Positions 28,790 through 38,043 of a stretch of DNA of 64,000 nucleotides are shown in pieces (the stretch's first letter is position 1; each line of letters starts with the position of its first letter). This DNA is from Streptomyces cavernicola (lineage in GTDB: Bacteria; Actinomycetota; Actinomycetes; Streptomycetales; Streptomycetaceae), in the NCBI RefSeq assembly GCF_029968035.1, contig NZ_JASCIQ010000008.1, positions 62,001-126,000 on the forward strand, in the 5' to 3' direction. Both the position numbers and the translations under genes were made by a program. The notes below the pieces were generated by a model. It had not been told where the DNA came from, searched no databases, and saw only the letters and a list, made by a program, of their open reading frames with translations.

Positions 28790-29140
28790 ATGTACAACAG
28801 GATTCGCAGTATTTTCCGGCCGGACGGCCGGGGCTGGGGCGGGACGGCGGCCGGAGCGGGCACAAAGGAAAAGCAGCGTGAACGGCCGCCCAAGAGCAGG
28901 GCCACGCACAATCTGTTCGAGGCTGCCGCGACCTACATATCCGCGTCCGCTGCGGACGATCACGACCGGATGGACGAGGCAGCAGGCTGGGTCTCGCCCG
29001 AGGCGCTCTCCTTCGGAGTGAGCGAGCTCGCCACGCGGGCCGTCCTCAATCTGGCGCGGGAGCGCGGCGAGTCACCGGACGCGGTGGCACGCGCGCTCCT
29101 CGACCTGCCCGTCGTGGAGCGGGCCGCGCCGGAGGCCTGA
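28790..29140 (+). CDS. Small conserved-looking hypothetical protein
   Basis: A 116-residue protein starting MYNRIRSIFRPDGRG. It has a basic, Gly-rich first 40 residues and a mostly helical second half (NLFEAAATYISASAADDHDRM; ELATRAVLNLARERGESPDAV). No signal, membrane segment or known domain. A purine-rich GGGGGAAGG site lies about 12 bp upstream of ATG. It follows the methyltransferase on the same strand. I do not recognise the family. Confidence 0.5.
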   Translation: MYNRIRSIFRPDGRGWGGTAAGAGTKEKQRERPPKSRATHNLFEAAATYISASAADDHDRMDEAAGWVSPEALSFGVSELATRAVLNLARERGESPDAVARALLDLPVVERAAPEA

Positions 29141-29141
29141 C

Positions 29142-29194
29142 CTCGCCGCCCCGGCCCCGGGTTCGCTCCCCCGGGTAGGAACCCGCGGGGCGAG
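29142..29194 (+). terminator. Possible nested hairpin terminator
   Basis: Outer arms CTCGCC (29142-29147)/GGCGAG (29189-29194) and inner arms CGGGTT (29158-29163)/AACCCG (29180-29185), one base after the preceding stop. The stem is imperfect. Confidence 0.4.
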
Positions 29195-29297
29195 CCGATC
29201 AGTGCGCCGACGAGCGATTTTCCGCATCACCGGCCCTCGACGCGCGAGTTACCACTGGTTAAGGTGCGCCGACGGACGAACCGATGTGGAGGATGCC

Positions 29298-30245
29298 ATG
29301 GCTGGGACGGGCGAGACCGTCGCCGCCGACGACGACGCGCTGTACGTGCTCACAGCAGTGCTCTTGACGCCCGCGAAGTTCCCGAGCGTGCTCGGCGACG
29401 ACTATCCGGAGGCGTGCGGCGCACTGGGGCTCAGCCCGGTGGCCGACGGGTACGGGCTCGTGCTCGGGCAGGACGGCGACGGCGCGCGATGGACAGTGGT
29501 CGTGGACGACGTGTCCCTCGTGGCCGTGGCCATCGCATCGTGGGACTGCGGCATGGAGTACGACCTCTCACCGGACGACCGCACGGTAGTGGCCGCGCTG
29601 CCGGGCTGGCCGCTGGCCGTGGCCGTCGCCGCTCCCGACGTGCCCGCCCCGCACGACCCGGAACCGGACCCTGACCTGGACGGTCCCGACGTGCGGGTGC
29701 TCACTCCGCCGGACACGAGCACGTGGGGTTCGGCCCAACGGCGGCTCGGCGCGGACGAGATCGCCCTGCAGTGGGCGACGTGGCGGGCCCAGATCGACGA
29801 CTCCGAGTTCGTGAATCCGGAGTCCGATCCGGAGGCTGCCGACGCGGAGGTGACCGACCCGGAGGGAACCGGCGCTGATGTGGCCGAGGCCGCCACCGAG
29901 TCCGCTCCCTCCGAGGCCGGCGCCGCGGATGTGGGTGGGGCCGAGGGCGAGGGCGAGGCCGGTGAGCAGGCTGAGTCCGTAAGCGGGGTGCGGCGCGTGC
30001 TGGAGGAAGCGCGGGCGTACATCGACGCGCCGCCTCCGCTGGGTCGGGTGCGGTCGGCGTTCGCCACGCAGGACGCCCGCACGCTGCGTGCGGACGGCCC
30101 GGGATGGTCGCTGGTCGCCAGGACCGACGACATCGCGTTCGTGCTGCTCGACGAAGAGCCTGGCGAGGTCCTCCCTGTGGGCCGGGGCCCTGAGCTCCCC
30201 GCACTCCTCGATGCCCTCGACAAGATGGCCGTTCGGCCCGCCTGA
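29298..30245 (+). CDS. Hypothetical acidic protein
   Basis: A 315-residue protein starting MAGTGETVAADDDALYVLTAVLL with GGAGG 5 bp before ATG 29298. The N-terminal ~115 residues look folded (ACGALGLSPVADGYGLVLGQ; WTVVVDDVSLVAVAIASWD). The middle, about residues 115-245, is a low-complexity Asp/Glu/Pro/Ala segment. The C-terminal ~70 residues fold again (SAFATQDARTLRADGPGWSL; TDDIAFVLLDEEPGEV). No membrane segment or known motif. Function unknown; it stands alone, convergent with the HEAT-like gene. Confidence 0.6.
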   Translation: MAGTGETVAADDDALYVLTAVLLTPAKFPSVLGDDYPEACGALGLSPVADGYGLVLGQDGDGARWTVVVDDVSLVAVAIASWDCGMEYDLSPDDRTVVAALPGWPLAVAVAAPDVPAPHDPEPDPDLDGPDVRVLTPPDTSTWGSAQRRLGADEIALQWATWRAQIDDSEFVNPESDPEAADAEVTDPEGTGADVAEAATESAPSEAGAADVGGAEGEGEAGEQAESVSGVRRVLEEARAYIDAPPPLGRVRSAFATQDARTLRADGPGWSLVARTDDIAFVLLDEEPGEVLPVGRGPELPALLDALDKMAVRPA

Positions 30246-30282
30246 GCCCGGAACACGAGCACAGCTGCGGGGCGAGAGGCGT

Positions 30283-30323
30283 CCGGTCGAGGAGGGGCAG
30301 AGAGGTGGCCCCTCCCCGACCGG
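30283..30323. terminator. Bidirectional terminator
   Basis: Arms CCGGTCGAGGAGGGGC (30283-30298) and GCCCCTCCCCGACCGG (30308-30323), 16 bp with one mismatch, followed by TTTCG. It lies between two convergent genes. Confidence 0.75.
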
Positions 30324-30365
30324 TTTCGTCCTCAGCGGCTCAACTCCCTTTGCGGTCAGGGCCGG

Positions 30366-33300
30366 TCAGGGCCGGTCAGGGTCCAGGAGTAGCGCCTCCG
30401 CTGCCGTGTCCGTGTCCTGGTGAGCGCGCAGCGCGTCGAGTTCGGCTCGCCAGCCGGACGGCCAGGAGAAGCGCTGGCCGTAGGACCGTACGAGCGCCAG
30501 CGCGATCCGGGCCCCTGTGCGGGTGCCACGGGCACGTAGATCGCGTACTGCGACGGCGGCGACCGGGGCGGGGCCCGGACCTGGCTCTGGGTCGTTGTCA
30601 GGCGGGTCGACGGGGTCGTCGAGCGTTTCGTTCCCGTCACCCTCCAGGCGGCTCAACAACCGGTCCCAGCGTTCGGGTTCGTAGTGGCCGTACAACAAGG
30701 CACTCACCAGTGCGGTGCGCTGCAGTCGGGCCGCCCTCTGGAGCAGGCCCACCGCCTCCAGAGCGTCAACGAGGCCGTCGACCACCTGACCCGCGTTCCG
30801 GGCCGCTGTGACTGCCTCAGCGGGCGGGCGACCAGCGGGTCCGTAGCCGTATCCGCCGTCGTGGCCGTATTTGCGGCTGCGGCTGGTGCTGGGGCGTACG
30901 GCGTTGTGGAGTGCGTCGGCGCACGCGGTGAGCCGGCGCAGTGCATCGCCTCGGTCTTTGCGGCTGCCGTCGGTCGAGGGGGCGGAGGCTCGGGCGCGAA
31001 GCGCGTTCCACAGGTGCGGGAGGATGGTGCGGGCGTGCGGTCCCTCGATCGGGAAGCGCCCCAAGGCCTCCGCTGCCGCGCCCCACACCTCGGGTTCCCG
31101 CGCGGGGTCGCCGATCAGATTGGCGAGGGCCCGTAGCAAGGCGGACATGTCGTCCGGGGCGCATCGGTCCGTCACCTTGCGGCACAGGTCGATCAGCGTC
31201 TCGCGATCCGTCTCCGTACGGCGCAACAGCCGGACGAGGAACACGGAGTACGCGGCCGCCGACGGAGCCGTCGGCGTGGAATCGTGCTCTACGCGCGCGT
31301 GGAGCACGATTTCGCGTACGGCGGGTTCGGTCAGGTGGGCGGCGAGGCGGTCGGCGATGTCGGGGCGGTCGATCCGGGGCACGAGGAAGCGGGCCAGCAC
31401 GGCCCGTACGTCCCGGTGTCGGCCGTCCGTGTCCCAGGCTGCGAGGAGAGTGTCGAAGGCGTCCGTGTCGGGGAGTTCGCCGAGTGCGCGGGCGGCTTCC
31501 TTCTGGCTGCCGACCGGTGCGCCCGGCGTCGTGAGGACTCCGGCGAGGACGGTGATGGCCTGCTCGGGGGGCTGGTGGGCGAGCAGCCTTCGGAGTGCGG
31601 CCATCGCGGCGCGGCCGCGTACGCCGCCCGTACCGGCGTGCCGGAGCAGCAGGACATGCAACTCGTCCTGGTTCGCGGGTGGTTCGTCGATTGTTCCGAG
31701 GGCGGTGAGGGCTGACGCGGCGACGGGTTGCGGGGCTTGGTCGGCGAGTGCGGTCAGGAGGTCGGGGGCGCGGAGTTGGGAGGCGGCGGCTGCTCTGGAC
31801 TGCAGTTGGGCCGTTTCGTCCTGTGCCACGCGCGCGTAGTGCTGGTTCTGGGCTCGGCGTTGGTGCGGCAGCCAGCGGTACATGGTGGCCGGTGTGATGC
31901 GGGGTGCCCAAGGTGTGGCTCGGGGGCGCAGGTGCCCTGTGAGGCCGTTTTCCGCTGCTGCGAGGACCCGGTCGAGGAGGTCGGTGCGGCGGGTGGTGAG
32001 TGTGTGCAGGGCGCGGGGGACGGAGGCGTACGAGGGGTCGTGGGCGAGGAGTTCGGCGCAGCGCTGCTCACGGACGCGGTGGGGTGCGAGCCAGGCTTCG
32101 GCAGCGCGGGCTGCGAGGGTCGGGTCGTCGGCGGTCAGGGCGATGTGATGCGTACGGTCGTCCAGTTCCGGCAGATGCAGGAGGTGGGGTGCGAGGAGTT
32201 CGGCGAGCGGCACGCTCAGGGTGGGGGTGTGCCAGGTTCGGCGGGCTGTCGCGGCGGCGGTCGCTGTTGCTTCTGTTGTCGCGTCGCTTGCGGCGGTTCC
32301 GGCGATCGTGGACCAGACGGCCTCGGCTGTCGCCACGTCGAACGGCAGTGGCCGTACAGCGGCGGCGCGGTGCCGCTTCCGGTTGGCGCGCGGCTGGTGG
32401 GTAGCGGGGTGTGGGTAGGAGGGGTGTCGGGGGTCGTTGAGGACCTCGCACAACAACTCGACGCCGTGGGCGGCGCTTTCGTGGTCGTCGCGGGCGGCCG
32501 CGCTCGCGATGGTGCGGCGCAGCAGCCGGTCCGCCTCGACGAGGGTGGCGTGTGAGGTGTCGGCGGACTGGACCGCGGTCAGCGCGGCGTCGCGCAGGAC
32601 CTTCCTGGGCAGCGCGGCGAGCAGATGCTTCGGTGCTCCGGCGAGTTGGGCGAGTGTACGGAGTCGGATCTCGTCGCGGTCGTGCCAGGCTCGCTCGCAT
32701 GCGGTGGCGATGCGCGCGAACTCCCGTGTGTCGCCGTTGAGTTCCGCGCAGGCGAGCAGGGCGGGCCAGGCGAGGACGCGGTGGTGGAGGCGGTGTTGCG
32801 CCGCGAGGTCGAGGAGGATCGGTTCGGCGTGTTCCAGGGGCAGTGCGACGGCTCGGCGGCTCGCGGTGCGTGGGCGTCGGGTCCAGCGCTCGCGGCTCGG
32901 CTCGGTCAACTCGGCACGGTCTTCGGGCGTGAGCGCCGCCAGGGCCGTGGCGGACACCTGGTCCAGGCCGCAACGGCAGTGTTCCGCCCTGCGTTCGACG
33001 ACCCGGCGGCGCTCGGCGGGCGGGAGCAGCATGAGGAGCCCGTCGGGCACGACTTCGTACCGCTGTCGGACGTTGCGGCTGCGGACGCCGTCCGTGCAGC
33101 GCTCCGCCAGGTCGACAAGGTCTTCGGGCGGCAGACGCAGGAGGGCTTTCCGGACGGATCGCGGCAACGGGCCGGGCGGCACGCGCAGTTCGGCTTGTGG
33201 TGCGCCGCAGCCGGTCTCTTCCTGCCGCTGGTGTCGTGTCTCTGCCGGCCTCGACGCGCGCAGTTCTTCGAGTACGGCGGCGGGGTGGCGCAGCACGGAC

Positions 33301-34049
33301 AGCACGGCGTCTCCTTCGAGCAGGTGGGGCGCCGCCCGCACCAGTACGAGTCCGGCGTCCGGGTCCCGTCGGGCCGCCAGGCAGGCCAGGGAGCGGTGGT
33401 TGCGGTCGAAGGCGCGCCGGACGCGCTGCCCGTTCGGCTCGATCCGCACGCTCCGGTCGGCGACGAAGCGGGCGGCCGCGAGGGGCGCGGTGCGGGCCAG
33501 TGCGCGGAGGACGCCTTGTGGCGGGTCGAGCCGCGGCAGCCACACGTCGACGGTCTCGGTGGGGCAGGCGGTGAGGAGCCGGGCCGAATCGTCGGCCCCG
33601 TACCGCTCGTGCACCCGGGGCAGCAGTGCGTCGGCCAGAGACTGTCGGCGGCTGCGTTTCAGGATGCGGTACGTGTCGTGGCGTACGGCCCGGAGGGGGC
33701 TCAACGCCAGTTGTTCCAGGGCGTGTTCGGGGACGGGGAGGCGGATCGCGGCGGACAGGGCGCGGCGGCGGAGCAGGGGGTCGGTCAGGGCGTCGGCCAC
33801 GGTGGTCAGGTCGCGGCGGGATACGGCGAGGAAGAGCGCGGTGTGCCGTTCGTGGTCGGTGCCTGTGTCGAGGGCGTGGTGGAGGGCCGCGTAGGCGGCC
33901 GGGGTGAGGGCTCGGGCGTAGCGCGCGAGGGCGCTGGCGCGGGCGGGGAAGGGCAGCGGGTCGAAGTGGGCGCTGAGCCAGCCCGGCGTGAGGGGCTGCG
34001 GGGAGGACGACGACGGCTGCGCGGGCTGAGGGGATGCGGGTGTGGCCAT
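30366..34049 (-). CDS. Large HEAT-like alpha-solenoid repeat protein
   Basis: A 1,227-residue protein made almost wholly of helical repeats with the HEAT/Armadillo flavour. Examples are LLRRRALSAAIRLPVPEHAL and GVRGRAAMAALRRLLAHQPP near residue 820. Many units carry the paired-helix Leu/Ala/Arg pattern. An Asp/Gly/Pro-rich loop lies near the C-terminus. There is no signal peptide or enzyme motif, so it is a cytoplasmic scaffold of unknown partner. The N-terminus MATPASPQPAQPSSSS is disordered. Three GGTCAGGGCC-like copies cover its stop codon (30355-30385). Nearest functional neighbours are the SNF2/SWIM genes, on the other strand. Confidence 0.7.
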   Translation of the reverse strand: MATPASPQPAQPSSSSPQPLTPGWLSAHFDPLPFPARASALARYARALTPAAYAALHHALDTGTDHERHTALFLAVSRRDLTTVADALTDPLLRRRALSAAIRLPVPEHALEQLALSPLRAVRHDTYRILKRSRRQSLADALLPRVHERYGADDSARLLTACPTETVDVWLPRLDPPQGVLRALARTAPLAAARFVADRSVRIEPNGQRVRRAFDRNHRSLACLAARRDPDAGLVLVRAAPHLLEGDAVLSVLRHPAAVLEELRASRPAETRHQRQEETGCGAPQAELRVPPGPLPRSVRKALLRLPPEDLVDLAERCTDGVRSRNVRQRYEVVPDGLLMLLPPAERRRVVERRAEHCRCGLDQVSATALAALTPEDRAELTEPSRERWTRRPRTASRRAVALPLEHAEPILLDLAAQHRLHHRVLAWPALLACAELNGDTREFARIATACERAWHDRDEIRLRTLAQLAGAPKHLLAALPRKVLRDAALTAVQSADTSHATLVEADRLLRRTIASAAARDDHESAAHGVELLCEVLNDPRHPSYPHPATHQPRANRKRHRAAAVRPLPFDVATAEAVWSTIAGTAASDATTEATATAAATARRTWHTPTLSVPLAELLAPHLLHLPELDDRTHHIALTADDPTLAARAAEAWLAPHRVREQRCAELLAHDPSYASVPRALHTLTTRRTDLLDRVLAAAENGLTGHLRPRATPWAPRITPATMYRWLPHQRRAQNQHYARVAQDETAQLQSRAAAASQLRAPDLLTALADQAPQPVAASALTALGTIDEPPANQDELHVLLLRHAGTGGVRGRAAMAALRRLLAHQPPEQAITVLAGVLTTPGAPVGSQKEAARALGELPDTDAFDTLLAAWDTDGRHRDVRAVLARFLVPRIDRPDIADRLAAHLTEPAVREIVLHARVEHDSTPTAPSAAAYSVFLVRLLRRTETDRETLIDLCRKVTDRCAPDDMSALLRALANLIGDPAREPEVWGAAAEALGRFPIEGPHARTILPHLWNALRARASAPSTDGSRKDRGDALRRLTACADALHNAVRPSTSRSRKYGHDGGYGYGPAGRPPAEAVTAARNAGQVVDGLVDALEAVGLLQRAARLQRTALVSALLYGHYEPERWDRLLSRLEGDGNETLDDPVDPPDNDPEPGPGPAPVAAVAVRDLRARGTRTGARIALALVRSYGQRFSWPSGWRAELDALRAHQDTDTAAEALLLDPDRP

Positions 34050-34153
34050 CAGCGATCACCGTGGGATCGCTGGGCCTCCTTTCCGGAAGTCATGGGGACA
34101 GGTTGGCGGGTGAAGGGGCGGGCGGGCAACTGGATTTCACCGCTCCCGCCGCC

Positions 34154-34189
34154 CCTTCTCCGGCTCCTTCTCCGGCTCCTTCTCCGGCT
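34154..34189. repeat. 12-bp tandem repeat, three perfect units
   Basis: CCTTCTCCGGCT repeated three times head to tail in the 235-bp gap between the HEAT-like gene start and the small membrane protein stop. No role evident. Confidence 0.8.
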
Positions 34190-34284
34190 CCGTCTCTGAC
34201 CCCTTCTCTGGTGCTTCGACACCCGGCTCTCCGGTGCCTCAACACGTGACTCTCCGGTACCTCGGCGCCCGATTCCAGGACGCC

Positions 34285-34467
34285 TCAACGACCTATCTCG
34301 CGTCGTCGTGTCCGGCGGAGTCTGCGGCGCTGGGACGGGTCGAGCATGAGATACGCGGCGGCGGGTACGCCGACGACGATCAGGACGACGGCCCACAGCG
34401 GCAGCCAGATCCACAGGAACAGGCCGAGCGCCACGCCCCCGATGGCGATCTTCGCGTTGTTCGACAT
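34285..34467 (-). CDS. Small single-helix membrane protein
   Basis: A 60-residue protein MSNNAKIAIGGVALG... with one long hydrophobic helix (VALGLFLWIWLPLWAVVLIV) and a very basic C-terminus SQRRRLRRTRRR, giving a likely positive-inside orientation. A strong ribosome site GAGGAGG is 8 bp upstream of ATG 34467, which decides the start; in-frame extension upstream lacks one. It precedes the HEAT-like gene on the same strand, 235 bp away. Function unknown. Confidence 0.6.
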   Translation of the reverse strand: MSNNAKIAIGGVALGLFLWIWLPLWAVVLIVVGVPAAAYLMLDPSQRRRLRRTRRREIGR

Positions 34468-35013
34468 GACTGTCGCCTCCTCTGCGGCCCTGCAGCCGTG
34501 CTGCCCGTGCCGCGCTTCTTCGAGCCTCGCTCTGCGTCTGCCGCCCCGTGTCCCGTGGCGGTGCTCCACGTCCGGTCCACGGAACGTTCCTGTACGGAGA
34601 ACGGGCCCGAGCGCGTCCTGGTTCCAGTCTCCCCCCGTGGGTCCCCCCGTTGTCGAGCGTCCCGAACCCTGACCTGACCCTGACTCCACCCTGATGCACC
34701 CCTGGTGCCCACGCTCGTGGACCGGAGCGGCGACAACGACTCACAGCCCGGCCCGCGCCGGCGGACGAAAGGCCGGGCCAGGAGAAGGTGAGGGCTCGAA
34801 CGTACGGAGGCGTGACCTTGCGCATTCATGACGCCACCACCCGTGTGCGACCGGGGGCTTCCAGGCGTTCACGGTGGGGGTCGACGCACCCAGGAGGGCT
34901 TACAGAAGGGGTGAGTGACGACAGTCACAGGGAGGTCGTTAGCGCGGGAGCTCTTCGGCGGGTTACCCTCGGCCGCTCGCCCGGTAGTCAAATTTGAGGA
35001 ATCTGACATCGCT
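34468..35013. other. Long intergenic region, no gene seen
   Basis: About 546 bp between divergent genes. No supported reading frame. The right end (34975-35013) is unusually AT-rich for this DNA (around AAATTTGAGGAATCTGACATC) and may be the promoter and leader of the helicase gene. A frame that would extend that gene to GTG 34915 contains a rare TTA codon (34963-34965). Confidence 0.4.
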
Positions 35014-38000
35014 GTGCACAGGCCACCCGCAGTAACGTTCTCCGAGATCGTCGAGCTCTCCTTCTGTAGTGCCGTTTTTCTGCCGGGAGATCCGGCTCGC
35101 ACCGGCCGTGTGGCCTTCTGGCACACGGACGGGCAGGAACCGCCCGCCGCGGGCCTCGGCACCGTCGAACAGCTGACCGTCGCACTCCCCTCGGCCTCGG
35201 CTGCGGACGGCGCCGCGAGCGACGGAGGGGTCGAGCTCGTACGCGTACCCGCGCGGGTCATGTCCGTACGCGAAGCGCTGCCGGTGCTGACGCGGGCGCG
35301 CACCCTTGAAGGGGCTGATTCCGCGTCGGCGTTCTGGGGCGCCGCCGCCCTGTGGGGGCTCCAGCTCGTCGCGCGCGGGCTGCTGTTGCCCGGCCTGTCC
35401 GCGGACGACCACGACGCCTGGCGGGTGGGTCCGCTGACCGTCGACGACCTGCGGCTGCTGCGCGATCTGGCGGCCGCGATGCCGCCCGCCGCCCACGCCG
35501 TGCCCCTGCCCGCCTCCGCGTCCGCTCCCATGCCCGCTTCCGCGTCCGCCGCCGGCGGTCCGGTGCTGCTGCCCGTCCCCGAGCGGCTGCTCCGCGCCTT
35601 CCTCGACGCGGTGGCCGACACGCTGCCCCGCTCCCCCGCCGCCGAACTCGCGGCTGGACAGCGGGCGTTCGCGGGCGAGGCGCCCGAGCCGCTGCCCGAG
35701 CAGCGGGACTGGGCCGCCGACGTCGCGGCGGGGCAGGACGCGGGCGTACGCGTCTCGATGCGCGTGGAGGTCGGCGGCCTCAGCGGCGACGGCGAGGCGG
35801 AAGGGGAAGTGGACGGGGACGGGGCAGGGGCAGGGGGCGGGGCGGTGCCCGGGTCCTTCCGTGCCGTGCTGCAGATGCACAGCGTCAGCGATCCCGGCCT
35901 GGTCGCCGACGCGGCCGACGTGTGGGCCGAATCGGGGCCCGCAGCACGCTCGTTCGGGCCGCGAGCGCGCCTCGACGCGCTGCTCGCCCTGCGTCGCGCG
36001 GCACGTGCCTGGGCGCCGCTCGCGCCGCTCCTCTCGGCCGCCGTGCCGGACGCGGTGGAGCTGGCCGACGAGGACGTGACCGAACTCCTCGGTTCGGCGG
36101 CGCGCACGCTCGCGGCGGTCGGCGTCGACGTGCACTGGCCGCGCGAACTCGCACGCAAGCTCACCGCGCGTGCCGTGATCAGCCCGTCGGACGACGCCGA
36201 CGGACCCGGCGGGAGCGCGAGCGACGGCGCAGGCGAGGGCGCAAGCGGGCGCGGCCGCAGCGGCTTCGGCGACAGCGACGGCACCCCGTCGTTCCTGTCC
36301 GCCGACGCGCTCCTCACCTTCAACTGGTGGTTCGCGCTCGGCGATCAGCAGCTCACACGCGCGGAGCTCGACCAGCTCGCGGAAGCCAACCGTCCGGTGG
36401 TGCGGCTGCGCGACCAGTGGGTGCTGATCGACCCGGAAGAGGCACAACGCGCGCGTGCGCAGCAGGATCACAAGGTCAGCCCCGTCGACGCGCTGAGCGC
36501 CGCGCTCACCGGCTCGACGGAGGTCCAGGGGCGGCGTGTCGACGTCGAGCCCTCCGGGTGGCTGGCGCGGCTGCGTGAACGGCTCGCCGACCCCGAGGCG
36601 GCGACGCCCGTGGAGCAGCCCGTGGCGCTCGCGGCGACGCTGCGTGACTACCAGCTGCGCGGCCTCGGCTGGCTCGCCCAGATGACGTCCCTCGGCCTCG
36701 GCGGCTGCCTCGCGGACGACATGGGCCTCGGCAAGACCATCACGCTGATCGCGCTGCACCTGCACCGGCAGCAGGACGAGGCCTCGGCGGGACCGACCCT
36801 CGTGGTCTGCCCGACGTCCCTGATGGGCAACTGGGAGCGGGAGATCAGGAAGTTCGCGCCCGGCACCGCCGTGCGCCGCTTCCACGGCGGCACGCGCAGC
36901 CTCGGCGACCTGGCCGCCGGCGAGTTCGTGCTCACCACGTACGGCACGATGCGCCTCGACGCGGCCCGGCTTGCCGGCGTCACCTGGGGGATGGTCGTCG
37001 CCGACGAGGCGCAGCACGTGAAGAACCCGTTCTCGGCGACCGCGAAGGAGCTGCGCGGAATCGGGGCGCACGCGCGCGTGGCGCTGACCGGCACCCCCGT
37101 GGAGAACAACCTGTCCGAGCTGTGGGCGATCCTCGACTGGACCACGCCGGGACTCCTCGGCCGGCTCGGCACGTTCCGCTCCCGCTACGCGAAGGCCGTG
37201 GAGGGCGGCGGCGACCCGGCCGCCGCCGAGCGCCTCGCGCGGCTCGTACGGCCGTTCCTGCTGCGGCGCCGCAAGTCCGATCCGGGCATCGCGCCGGAGC
37301 TGCCGCCGAAGACGGAGACCGATCGTGCCGTGTCGCTCACCAAGGAGCAGACAGGCCTGTACGAGGCGGTGGTGCGCGAGACGATGGCGGCGATCGCGGC
37401 GGCCGACGGCATGGAGCGGCGCGGCCTGATCGTGAAGCTCCTCACCGGCCTGAAGCAGATCTGCAACCACCCGGCGCAGTACCTGAAGGAGGAGCGCCCG
37501 CGCGTGTCCGGGCGTTCGGGGAAGCTGGAGCTGCTCGACGAACTGCTCGACACCATCCTCGCCGAGGGCGCGAGCGCGCTCGTCTTCACGCAGTACGTGC
37601 AGATGGCGCGGCTCATCGAGGGGCATCTGGCGGCGCGCGGGGTGCCGAGTCAGTTCCTGCACGGCGGTACACCTGTATCGGAACGTGAGGCGATGGTGGA
37701 GCGGTTCCAGGCCGGTGAAGTGCCGGTGTTCCTGCTGTCGTTGAAGGCGGCGGGCACGGGCCTGAACCTGACGCGGGCCGAGCATGTCGTGCACTACGAC
37801 CGGTGGTGGAACCCGGCGGTGGAGGCGCAGGCCACGGACCGTGCGTACCGGATCGGGCAGACCCAACCGGTGCAGGTGCATCGGTTGATCGCGGAGGGCA
37901 CGATCGAGGACCGGATCGCGGCCATGCTGGAGCGGAAACGTGAACTCGCCGACGCGGTGCTCGGCGCGGGCGAGGCGGCTCTGACCGAGCTGACCGACGC

Positions 38001-38043
38001 GGAACTGGCCGACCTGGTGGCACTTCGAGGGGGCGCGCGATGA
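35014..38043 (+). CDS. SNF2-family DNA-dependent ATPase/helicase
   Basis: About 1,009 residues. The N-terminal half (LSFCSAVFLPGDPARTGRVA; LLTFNWWFALGDQQLTRAEL) is the bacterial SNF2-associated region. The ATPase begins near residue 545 with LRDYQLRGLGWLAQM, Walker A DDMGLGKTITL near 569, DEAQHVKNPFSATAKELR near 664, and the helicase-C block SLKAAGTGLNLTRAEHVVHY, then DRAYRIGQTQPVQVH. It translocates on DNA or remodels protein-DNA complexes. I chose GTG at 35014; GTG at 34915 is also in frame but adds a segment with a TTA codon. The ATGA overlap couples it to the SWIM gene. Confidence 0.88.
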   Translation: MHRPPAVTFSEIVELSFCSAVFLPGDPARTGRVAFWHTDGQEPPAAGLGTVEQLTVALPSASAADGAASDGGVELVRVPARVMSVREALPVLTRARTLEGADSASAFWGAAALWGLQLVARGLLLPGLSADDHDAWRVGPLTVDDLRLLRDLAAAMPPAAHAVPLPASASAPMPASASAAGGPVLLPVPERLLRAFLDAVADTLPRSPAAELAAGQRAFAGEAPEPLPEQRDWAADVAAGQDAGVRVSMRVEVGGLSGDGEAEGEVDGDGAGAGGGAVPGSFRAVLQMHSVSDPGLVADAADVWAESGPAARSFGPRARLDALLALRRAARAWAPLAPLLSAAVPDAVELADEDVTELLGSAARTLAAVGVDVHWPRELARKLTARAVISPSDDADGPGGSASDGAGEGASGRGRSGFGDSDGTPSFLSADALLTFNWWFALGDQQLTRAELDQLAEANRPVVRLRDQWVLIDPEEAQRARAQQDHKVSPVDALSAALTGSTEVQGRRVDVEPSGWLARLRERLADPEAATPVEQPVALAATLRDYQLRGLGWLAQMTSLGLGGCLADDMGLGKTITLIALHLHRQQDEASAGPTLVVCPTSLMGNWEREIRKFAPGTAVRRFHGGTRSLGDLAAGEFVLTTYGTMRLDAARLAGVTWGMVVADEAQHVKNPFSATAKELRGIGAHARVALTGTPVENNLSELWAILDWTTPGLLGRLGTFRSRYAKAVEGGGDPAAAERLARLVRPFLLRRRKSDPGIAPELPPKTETDRAVSLTKEQTGLYEAVVRETMAAIAAADGMERRGLIVKLLTGLKQICNHPAQYLKEERPRVSGRSGKLELLDELLDTILAEGASALVFTQYVQMARLIEGHLAARGVPSQFLHGGTPVSEREAMVERFQAGEVPVFLLSLKAAGTGLNLTRAEHVVHYDRWWNPAVEAQATDRAYRIGQTQPVQVHRLIAEGTIEDRIAAMLERKRELADAVLGAGEAALTELTDAELADLVALRGGAR

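Noticed and set aside
34915..35013. N-terminal extension of the SNF2 helicase from GTG 34915
   Set aside because: The segment has a TTA codon and AT-rich promoter-like DNA, and the recognisable protein begins after 35014.
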